This document shows, one piece after another, positions 7,793-14,158 of a DNA stretch of 64,000 nucleotides; the stretch's first letter is position 1; each line of letters starts with the position of its first letter. A model generated the notes under the pieces. It was not told the origin of the DNA, did not search any database, and was given only the letters and a program-made list of their open reading frames with translations. Position numbers and translations under genes: made by a program. The stretch is from Massilia eurypsychrophila (GTDB taxonomy: Bacteria > Pseudomonadota > Gammaproteobacteria > Burkholderiales > Burkholderiaceae_D): assembly GCF_002760655.1 (NCBI RefSeq), contig NZ_PDOC01000011.1, positions 1 to 64,000 on the forward strand, in the 5' to 3' direction.

Positions 7793-8950
7793 ATGACTAA
7801 GAAGCACATGCTTGAATTGTTGGTGTCAGCCGCTCTATTGTCATGCGCTGCATCACTGTCCACCGCAGGCACAACGGCGCCTTCGCTGCAGTTGCAGTCG
7901 ATGGAACGCGTTGCGCACACTCTGCGCAGCACGACGGGCGCCGGCTCGGTCTCCATCGGCGTGGTGTTCGATGGCAAAACGTTCTCTGGCCATTACGCAA
8001 ATCACGATGCGCGCAATGTGCAAGCAAACGACGCGACCTTGTTCGAAATCGGCTCAATCAGCAAAGTGTTCGCTGGCTCCCTGGTCGCCTTGGCGGTAGT
8101 GGATGGGAAGATTGCATTGGATGACGATATGCGCAAATATCTGGAAGGCGATTATCCTAATCTGCAGTTCAAGGGACAGCCGATCCGGATCAGGAACCTG
8201 CTGACGCACAAGACGGGTATTGATGTTCCGTTCCCCGATACGAGGGACATTCGCCTGAATTTTCCCCCGCACGACTTCATCGCGCAAAAGAATTTGCTTG
8301 ACGGACGCTACACAAAGAATGACTTCTTCAAAGAACTTGCTGCGGCGAGCGTGACGGCCTTGCCGGGTACACGCTTCAAATATGGCGCGTTGGGACCGGA
8401 ACTGTGCGCGGCGATATTGGAAAAGGTCTACGGCAAGAGTTACGACAGTCTGTTACAGGAATTCGTGCTTGGACCGGCCGGAATGACCGCAACGCGCCTG
8501 CGCCTCGCGCCGGGACAGCGGCTGGCGACCGGTTACAACGCCGATGGTCGCGGAATGGACCCGCTCTCCAGCAATCTGTGGGGCGCTTCGAAATTCCTGA
8601 AATCGACGATGGGGGATCTGATTTCCTTCGCCACGTTTGAACTGGCAAGCCGTCATCGGGCCGTGCTGGAATCGCAGCGCCTGATCGATCCTGACGGGCA
8701 GATGGCGTACTTTTGGGAGACTGAAAAGAACAGCGCCGGCTGGAATTATGTCAAGGATGGTGGCTCAAACGGGACGTCGAGTATCGTCAAAATCCTGCCG
8801 GCGCGGGGTATTGGCATTGTGATCGTCGTGAACCAAAGCGATGTGAACACCGGCACGCAGGTCGGGGTTGCCCTGGCTGCGCTGGAACGCGAATTGCTGG
8901 AGTTACCGATTGGAGACGTTGGAACAAAAATGACAACCTCGCTACCTTAG
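7793..8950 (+). CDS. Serine beta-lactamase-like hydrolase (class C / PBP4* family)
   Basis: A 385-residue exported serine hydrolase of the AmpC-like family, which includes beta-lactamases, esterases and D-amino-acid peptidases. A signal peptide covers about residues 1-26 (ending in SLSTAG). The nucleophile motif SxxK is SISK in EIGSISKV. The second motif is YGA rather than the YxN of true class C beta-lactamases, and the third motif is represented by KDGGSNG. The altered second motif makes esterase or peptidase activity as likely as beta-lactam hydrolysis. A DauR/YheO-type regulator starts 8 bases after the stop, so the two are co-transcribed. A strong promoter with an internal palindrome lies upstream. 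Confidence 0.75.
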   Translation: MTKKHMLELLVSAALLSCAASLSTAGTTAPSLQLQSMERVAHTLRSTTGAGSVSIGVVFDGKTFSGHYANHDARNVQANDATLFEIGSISKVFAGSLVALAVVDGKIALDDDMRKYLEGDYPNLQFKGQPIRIRNLLTHKTGIDVPFPDTRDIRLNFPPHDFIAQKNLLDGRYTKNDFFKELAAASVTALPGTRFKYGALGPELCAAILEKVYGKSYDSLLQEFVLGPAGMTATRLRLAPGQRLATGYNADGRGMDPLSSNLWGASKFLKSTMGDLISFATFELASRHRAVLESQRLIDPDGQMAYFWETEKNSAGWNYVKDGGSNGTSSIVKILPARGIGIVIVVNQSDVNTGTQVGVALAALERELLELPIGDVGTKMTTSLP

Positions 8951-8958
8951 GTGCCCTC

Positions 8959-9588
8959 ATGATCAAACGCACTCCCGAGCAGCGCGCACTATTGGAACAG
9001 ATGGAACAGATCGCGATCGGACTTGGTAAAGCGTTTGCGCCGTTTTGCGAAGTGGTCGTGCACGACTTGCTCGACCCGTCGCACGCAATCGTCGCGATAC
9101 AGAATAACTTGTCCGGTCGCGCGATTGGGCAGGAAGCCACTGAACTGGGGCTGGCGCGCATTGCCGACCCGAGCTTTCCACAGGTCCTGGCCAGCTACGC
9201 CAACCAGTTTGCAGACGGACGCCAGGTCAAGAGCACTTCCATCGGAATCAAGGATTCAGGGGGGAAGTACGTGGCCGCCTTATGCCTGAATATGGATTTG
9301 ACCCCCTTTCGCAGCATGCAGCAGGTGATGCAGCAATTTGTACACATTCATGACCAGAGTGGGGTGGAGGAATCGCTGGCTCCTTCAGGAACGGAGGCGA
9401 TTCGACAGCACATCGACCAATTCGCCGCCAGTTGCGCAACCACGCCGCGCGCGTTGAAGGCGGAGGAAAGGCGTTTGATGATGCGCGAGTTGAAGGGGCT
9501 CGGTTTGTTGGAGGTGAGGCGCAGCATGGAAACGGTGGCCCAGCATCTCGGGGTGTCGCGGGCCACTGTGTACAAGGATGCAGCGTGA
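8959..9588 (+). CDS. YheO/DauR-type transcriptional regulator (PAS-like plus HTH)
   Basis: A 209-residue DNA-binding regulator. Residues about 10-120 match the YheO-like PAS domain (EVVVHDL, then AIVAIQNNLSGR, and GGKYVAALCLNMD). The C-terminal 60 residues are a DauR-like helix-turn-helix (VAQHLGVSRATVYKD). Known members such as DauR in Pseudomonas repress D-amino-acid catabolic genes. Here it lies 8 bases after a serine hydrolase gene, so it is likely its cognate regulator, perhaps binding the palindrome at 7710-7729. The ligand is unknown. Confidence 0.78.
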   Translation: MIKRTPEQRALLEQMEQIAIGLGKAFAPFCEVVVHDLLDPSHAIVAIQNNLSGRAIGQEATELGLARIADPSFPQVLASYANQFADGRQVKSTSIGIKDSGGKYVAALCLNMDLTPFRSMQQVMQQFVHIHDQSGVEESLAPSGTEAIRQHIDQFAASCATTPRALKAEERRLMMRELKGLGLLEVRRSMETVAQHLGVSRATVYKDAA

Positions 9589-9661
9589 GAGAACCTCAAT
9601 CGTGGTCGCGGGGATCGGAACGAGCGGTTACGCTTGCCGAAATACGTACGAGTCCGATCAT

Positions 9662-9679
9662 TGACGCTTCGCGAAGTGT
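9662..9679. terminator. Hairpin between convergent genes
   Basis: GACGCTTC and GAAGTGTC pair (one G-T) around a GC loop in the 93-base gap between the DauR-type gene and sirB2, which converge here. There is no T run. It may act as a shared terminator. Confidence 0.4.
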
Positions 9680-9681
9680 CG

Positions 9682-10083
9682 TCAGGCGCCCAGCGGCATC
9701 GGTTGCCTGGTGACGGCAACCGCGACGATATAGCCGAACGTGGCGAGCGCGCCGACGAAGGCCGCCATGCGCACCGTCCTTGTGCGCCCGCGCTTAAGGG
9801 CGATGGTGCCGAGCACGATGTAGACGAGCAGGGCGATCACTTTCGCGCTCAGCCAGTTTTGCGCAAGCGGGTACTGGCTGCTCCACACGGCCAGCGTGAT
9901 GGCGCTGGCCAGCAGCAACGTGTCGACCACATGCGGCGCGATCCGCACCCAGCGCTGTTGCAGCAGCGCCGGGTCGCGCAGCATCCACACGCCGCGCAGC
10001 AAAAACAGGCTGCCGCTAACGGCAGCGCAGCCCATGTGGAAATGCTTCAGGGTCAAATAGTCCAAAGGTGCCTTCTTGATCAA
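9682..10083 (-). CDS. SirB2-family membrane protein
   Basis: A 133-residue inner-membrane protein with four hydrophobic helices. It matches the SirB2 family: YLTLKHFHMGCAAVSGSLF at the N-terminus, FLLRGVWML, then RIAPHVVDTLLLASAI and a C-terminal VTRQPMPLGA. SirB2 was named as a regulator of Salmonella invasion genes, but homologues are widespread and their function is unclear. No ATG precedes the conserved KHFH segment; the best start is TTG at 10083, giving MIKKAPLDYLTLKHFH. It lies divergent from the Rrf2 gene. Confidence 0.75.
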   Translation of the reverse strand: MIKKAPLDYLTLKHFHMGCAAVSGSLFLLRGVWMLRDPALLQQRWVRIAPHVVDTLLLASAITLAVWSSQYPLAQNWLSAKVIALLVYIVLGTIALKRGRTRTVRMAAFVGALATFGYIVAVAVTRQPMPLGA

Positions 10084-10212
10084 AACAGTCGCCGGGGGCT
10101 TAATATAGCCGAGTCCGGCCGTTTTTGGAGCGGCGCCGCATCGCCGCCGGATAAAAATGTATACTGTTTAACGATCCATCCGTATCGGTGCCACGCCTGC
10201 ACGAGATTTGCC

Positions 10213-10677
10213 ATGAGACTGACCTCCTATACTGATTACGCCTTGCGCACGCTGATTTTCCTCGGCGTGAACCGCGATCGCCTGGTGACCATCCAGGACA
10301 TCGCCGACCTGCACGGCATTTCGAAGAATCACCTGATGAAGGTGGTGCACCAGCTGGGCGTCAACGGCATCGTCGACACGGTGCGCGGGCGCAATGGCGG
10401 CCTGCGCCTCAAGCGCGAGCCGGCCGACATCAACATCGGCGCAGTGGTGCGCAGTACCGAGACCGATTTCTACATGGCCGTCTGCTTCGACCCCAACCAC
10501 GTCGGCTGCGCCTATTCGCCCGCGTGCTCGCTGAAGGGCGTGCTGGGCGCGGCCACCGCGGCCTACCTGAAAGTGCTCGACGGCGTGACCCTGGCCGACA
10601 TGCTCGTCGGCCTGGCGCCGCCGAAGCCAAAAACCAGTCCGGTGCGCATGTATCCGCGCGCTCCGCTGCCGAACTAG
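10213..10677 (+). CDS. Rrf2-family, NsrR-like nitric oxide sensor (copy 1)
   Basis: A 154-residue Rrf2-family repressor. The winged-helix domain begins MRLTSYTDYALRTL and contains SKNHLMKVVHQLG and RGRNGGLRL. Three cysteines at 91, 99 and 105 can hold an NO-sensitive Fe-S cluster, as in NsrR. It resembles the nsrR copy at 34631-35056 closely: same length class, same Cys positions, same recognition helix. The next gene is nnrS, and a well-formed NsrR box lies between them. It probably represses nnrS until NO damages the cluster. IscR is less likely because of the Cys spacing. Confidence 0.82.
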   Translation: MRLTSYTDYALRTLIFLGVNRDRLVTIQDIADLHGISKNHLMKVVHQLGVNGIVDTVRGRNGGLRLKREPADINIGAVVRSTETDFYMAVCFDPNHVGCAYSPACSLKGVLGAATAAYLKVLDGVTLADMLVGLAPPKPKTSPVRMYPRAPLPN

Positions 10678-10730
10678 GCAAACCCCGCCAAACGCATTGC
10701 CGCGCCGCCCTTGCGCAAAGCCGGCATTGA

Positions 10731-10753
10731 AAGTAGTATATGAAATACTTCTT
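10731..10753. promoter_or_regulatory. NsrR-type operator upstream of nnrS
   Basis: Left half AAGTAGTATAT, centre G, right half AAATACTTCTT. The outer arms AAGTAGTAT and ATACTTCTT are inverted repeats with one mismatch. This fits the 11-1-11 NsrR consensus (AAG, then ATGYATTT, centre, mirror). It ends 17 bases before the nnrS ATG, so bound repressor would block the promoter or early transcript. Confidence 0.75.
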
Positions 10754-10770
10754 ATAAATGCGAGTGCGCC

Positions 10771-11970
10771 ATGAGCCTGTCCACCATCGAAGAGCCCGTC
10801 CCGGCCGCCGGCAAGGTGGCGTCGCCGTTTGCCCATCCCTTCTGGGCGCTGGGCTTCCGGCCGTTTTACCTGCTCGCCGCCGTGTTTGCCGCCGTCGCGG
10901 TGCCGGTCTGGGTGGCGCAGTACTTTGGCTATATCGGCTGGCAGCGGGTGGGGCTGGCCTGGCACATGCACGAGATGGTGTTCGGCATGGCGGTGGCCGT
11001 CATCGCCGGCTTCCTGCTGACGGCGGTGCGGGCCTGGACGGGCCTGTGGACCGCGCGCGGCGGCCAGCTCGCCGCGCTTGCCGCGCTGTGGGTGGCCGGA
11101 CGGGTGGGACTGCTGGCCGCTCCGCCGCTGCTCGGCGCGCTGATTGACATCGCCTTCCTGCCGCTGACCGCCTGGCTGCTGTTCCGGGTGCTGCGCCGCG
11201 CCGGCAACAAGCGCAACCAGTTCCTGCCGCTGCTGCTGGTGCTGCTGACAATTGCCAATGCGCTGTACCACGCCGCCATGCTGGGATGGATCGTGCTGTC
11301 GCCGGCCACACCGGTGCAGGCGGCGATCCTGATCGTCGTGCTGATCGAATCGGTGATCGGCGCGCGCGTGATCCCGATGTTTACCCGCAACGGCGTGCCG
11401 GGCAGCGCGCCGCTGGTCAACCCGAAACGCGACAAGATCGCGCTTGGCCTGACGCTGGCCGCCATCGTCGTCTGGCTGCTGCCGTTGCCGCCGGCCGCGT
11501 TTGCCGGCTTTGCGGTGGCCGCCGGCTGCGCGAGCTTGCTGCGGCTGGCAGGCTGGCACCCGCAGCGCACGCTGGCAGTGCCGCTGGTGTGGATCCTGCA
11601 CCTGTCGTACGCGTGGATACCGGTCGGGTTTTTCCTGCTGGCGCTGGCCGAGCTGCACATGGTCACGCCGAGCGCGGCGTTCCACGCGCTGGCGGTCGGA
11701 TCGATGGCCGGACTGATCATCGGCATGATGACGCGCACCACGCTTGGCCACACCGGGCGGCCGCTGCTGGCCGGCGCCGCCGAAACGTCGATGTTCTGGC
11801 TGATTCAACTGGGCGCCGTGGCGCGGCTGTTCGCCGCGCTGGGCCCGGCCGGGGCGCGCGAGATCAGTCTGGTTGGCGCGGCGCTGGCCTGGTCGCTGGC
11901 GTTTTCGCTGTTTGTGATGGTGTACGGCCGCTTCCTGTGGCAGGCCCGCATCGACGGCAAGGAAGGCTAG
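10771..11970 (+). CDS. nnrS: NnrS family haem/copper membrane protein
   Basis: A 399-residue inner-membrane protein with about 12 hydrophobic helices. NnrS proteins protect against nitrosative stress and are found with NO-metabolism genes. Family features include the N-terminal FAHPFWALGFRPFYL, the His-bearing WHMHEMVFGMA, the RVIPMFTRNGVPG segment, and GLIIGMMTRTTLGHTGR near the C-terminus. An NsrR box precedes it and an NsrR-like gene lies immediately upstream, which supports NO-responsive control. The ATG at 10771 begins MSLSTIEE. The molecular activity of NnrS is not settled. Confidence 0.88.
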   Translation: MSLSTIEEPVPAAGKVASPFAHPFWALGFRPFYLLAAVFAAVAVPVWVAQYFGYIGWQRVGLAWHMHEMVFGMAVAVIAGFLLTAVRAWTGLWTARGGQLAALAALWVAGRVGLLAAPPLLGALIDIAFLPLTAWLLFRVLRRAGNKRNQFLPLLLVLLTIANALYHAAMLGWIVLSPATPVQAAILIVVLIESVIGARVIPMFTRNGVPGSAPLVNPKRDKIALGLTLAAIVVWLLPLPPAAFAGFAVAAGCASLLRLAGWHPQRTLAVPLVWILHLSYAWIPVGFFLLALAELHMVTPSAAFHALAVGSMAGLIIGMMTRTTLGHTGRPLLAGAAETSMFWLIQLGAVARLFAALGPAGAREISLVGAALAWSLAFSLFVMVYGRFLWQARIDGKEG

Positions 11971-12069
11971 TCATTCGACGGATTGTCGCGCCGGTGATTC
12001 AAGGACAAGCCTCGCGGCGCTCCCCGGTGTATCATTCCTTGCAAATTTTGCGTGGGATCTGGGGGAATT

Positions 12070-12465
12070 ATGGCAGTCGGCTGGGTAGGAATGTTAAGGA
12101 TGGTCCCGTGGGGCGACGTCATCAAGGCCGCGCCGGAAGTGGCGAGCACCGCGCGCAGGCTGTGGGATTCGGTTGGGAAAAAGAGCCCCGGGCCCGATGT
12201 GGTAAACGACGTCGACGGCGCCGTGCACGCGCCCGACCCGATGGTTGCCCGGCTGGAACACGCCGAGACGGCGCTGGCCGACCTGCATGCGCAAATGCTG
12301 GCCGCTTCCGAAGTGATCACGACACTGGCACAGCAGAACGCGCAGCTCGTTGCCCGCATCGACATGCTGCGCAAGCGCGCGCTGTACCAGGCCATCGCCA
12401 CTGGCGCCGTCAGCGTGATCGCCATCGTCATCGCCACCGCAGCCTGGCTGGCGCGCAGCAGCTGA
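12070..12465 (+). CDS. Coiled-coil protein with C-terminal membrane anchor, unknown
   Basis: A 131-residue protein. Residues about 58-100 form a likely coiled coil (ARLEHAETALADLHAQML, then LAQQNAQLVARIDMLRKRA). A single hydrophobic helix follows at about 108-127 (TGAVSVIAIVIATAAWLA), so it is probably tail-anchored. GGGGGAATT precedes the ATG. Its stop TGA shares one base with the next ATG, so the two small genes are coupled. No family is recognised. Confidence 0.55.
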   Translation: MAVGWVGMLRMVPWGDVIKAAPEVASTARRLWDSVGKKSPGPDVVNDVDGAVHAPDPMVARLEHAETALADLHAQMLAASEVITTLAQQNAQLVARIDMLRKRALYQAIATGAVSVIAIVIATAAWLARSS

Positions 12466-12662
12466 TGAAGTTCGTGCTCATGTTCGGCTTCGCCTTCATT
12501 GCGTACGCGCTGGTGGTGGGACGCGCGCGCCGCCGCGGCAACCCCAGCAAGGAGTCCGACCGCGCCTACATCCTGCTGGCCACCGCAGCGAGGTATATGT
12601 TGTACATCGCGGGCGCGATAGTGCTTGTGTTCGTTGTCGCAGTGCTATTCCACCAATGGTGA
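12465..12662 (+). CDS. Small two-helix membrane protein, unknown
   Basis: A 65-residue protein with two hydrophobic helices (about residues 3-18 and 43-62) around a basic loop (GRARRRGNPSKESDRA). It overlaps the stop of the preceding coiled-coil membrane gene by one base (TGATG), which implies coupled translation and a joint role. There is no recognisable family. It is convergent with the uspA gene, 2 bases away. Confidence 0.5.
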   Translation: MKFVLMFGFAFIAYALVVGRARRRGNPSKESDRAYILLATAARYMLYIAGAIVLVFVVAVLFHQW

Positions 12663-12664
12663 GC

Positions 12665-13147
12665 TCAGGGTGATGCCGGCGCCGGCGTCGCCGCACTGCG
12701 GTGCACCACTTGCGGGCGCAAGACCAATACCGGAATCGTCGAGTGCGCCAGCACGTTTTGCGTCACGCTGCCGGTGACCAGGCGCCCCATGCCGCGCTTG
12801 CCGTGCGATGCCATGAAGATAAGGTCGCACTGCTTTTGCTGTGCCACCTGAATGATTTCGTCATGCGGCATCGCCGAGTAGCTCGTCACGGTGTCGCAAG
12901 CAAGGCCGGCTGCCTGCGCTTGCTGCGCGACGCGGTCGACGTTCTGGCGCGCTGCCAGTTGCAGCTGGTTCAGCTCGGCGTTCAGGTCGAGCGTCATCGG
13001 GCCTTCGGTGCCCACCAGCGAATACGGCTCGACCACCGAAAGCGCGACAATACTGGCGCCGCACGCGCGCGCGAAAGCAATGGCGGCTGTCACGGCCTGG
13101 TCGGACATGCCGGATCCGTCCGTCGGCACCAAGATTTTCGTATACAT
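12665..13147 (-). CDS. Universal stress protein UspA family
   Basis: A 160-residue single-domain universal stress protein. It begins MYTKILVPTDGSGMSDQA and has the ATP-binding type motif G-2x-G-9x-G-(S/T) as GKRGMGRLVTGSVTQNVL near residues 117-134, so it likely binds ATP. The start at 13147 has a strong GGAGGAG site 6 bases upstream. It sits near a P-type ATPase and a zinc alcohol dehydrogenase, a combination seen in low-oxygen-induced loci of betaproteobacteria, so induction under hypoxia is plausible. Confidence 0.85.
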   Translation of the reverse strand: MYTKILVPTDGSGMSDQAVTAAIAFARACGASIVALSVVEPYSLVGTEGPMTLDLNAELNQLQLAARQNVDRVAQQAQAAGLACDTVTSYSAMPHDEIIQVAQQKQCDLIFMASHGKRGMGRLVTGSVTQNVLAHSTIPVLVLRPQVVHRSAATPAPASP

Positions 13148-13245
13148 GTCATGCTCCTCCTGTTGGTTCCATTCCGTGCGCCGGGCGTGCCCGCGCGCTT
13201 GACGCATGTCGTGTGGCGTCAGCCGGCGCCGCCGGTCGCCGGGCC

Positions 13246-14067
13246 CTAGCGGCTGCTCTCGACGCGCACGCCATCGCGCACCCGGTCATCCGGATGCATG
13301 ATGACGCGCTCGCCGGCAGCCACGCCGGACAGCACCTGCGTGTGCAGGCCGTTGCCGGCACCCGGGCGCACTGCGCGCTTGCGTGCGCGCCCGGCATCGA
13401 CGACATACGCTGCCCAGCCGGCGCCGTCGCGAAACAGCGCGCTGGCCGGCATCTGCAGCACGTCGCCGCTTTCCCAGACGATGTCGAGCGCGCCGGTCGG
13501 CTCGTCGCACAGCAGCACGCGCGGGCGCTTGGCGACGGCGCGCGCGATCGACACGCGCTGCTGTTCGCCGCCCGACATCTGCGCCGGGAAATGGTCCATG
13601 CGCCCGGCCAGGCCGACCAGGGCCAGCGCCGTCTCGGGCGCCAGCGGATCGTCGGCGATGTCGGTCACCAGGGCGACGTTTTCGCGCGCCGTCAGGCTCG
13701 GGATCAGATTGTAGAACTGGAACACGAAGCCGACCACCCGGCGCCGGTAGTGCGTCATGGCGGCATCGTCGTCGAGCTGCATGGCCTGGCCATCGAAGCG
13801 CAGCGTGCCGGCCGACGGCGCGTCGATCCCGCCGAGAATGTTGAGCAGCGTCGACTTGCCGCTGCCGGACGGGCCCAGCAGCACGACGAATTCGCCGTCG
13901 TACAGCACCAGGTCAACGCCGCGCAGCGCCTGCACCACGACCTCGCCCATCTGGTACGTCTTGGTCAGGCCGTGCGCCTCGAACACTACGTGGGCGGCGC
14001 TGTCGCTTGCCGGGATGGCCATGCCGGGTGCCTCGATCGATGACTGTGCGGCCGGCGCCGCCGGCAT
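13246..14067 (-). pseudogene. Chimeric remnant: MacB/LolD-type ABC ATPase N-part joined in frame to the C-terminus of a membrane-fusion protein
   Basis: Residues 1 to about 195 are an ABC ATPase of the macrolide/lipoprotein exporter group: Walker [11 protein letters not shown]-loop [11 protein letters not shown], signature [10 protein letters not shown], Walker [13 protein letters not shown]. Directly after GALD the frame changes family without a stop: [17 protein letters not shown], then [19 protein letters not shown] is the C-terminal barrel region of an RND/ABC membrane-fusion protein (HlyD/MacA group). The ATPase H-loop, the whole permease and most of the fusion protein are missing. The simplest explanation is one large deletion in an operon ATPase-permease-adaptor, with the join near 13482. 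The product should not hydrolyse ATP productively or transport. An assembly error is the alternative. Confidence 0.7.
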
Positions 14068-14158
14068 GATTGCCCTTATGGTTTGACCGCGGCGGCGCGC
14101 GATTGTTCAGTGCCGGCGCAGCGACAATCGCCCGCCACGTCGCGGCCCATTCGTTAGT

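Noticed and set aside
10143-10175. Promoter or NsrR box upstream of the first Rrf2 gene
   Set aside because: TATACT is present, but there is no acceptable -35 at 16-18 bases, and the inverted-repeat match is too poor.
10168-11808. 546-residue minus-strand open frame over nnrS and its regulator
   Set aside because: Shadow frame of two well-supported plus-strand genes, with a low-complexity His/Arg/Gln composition.
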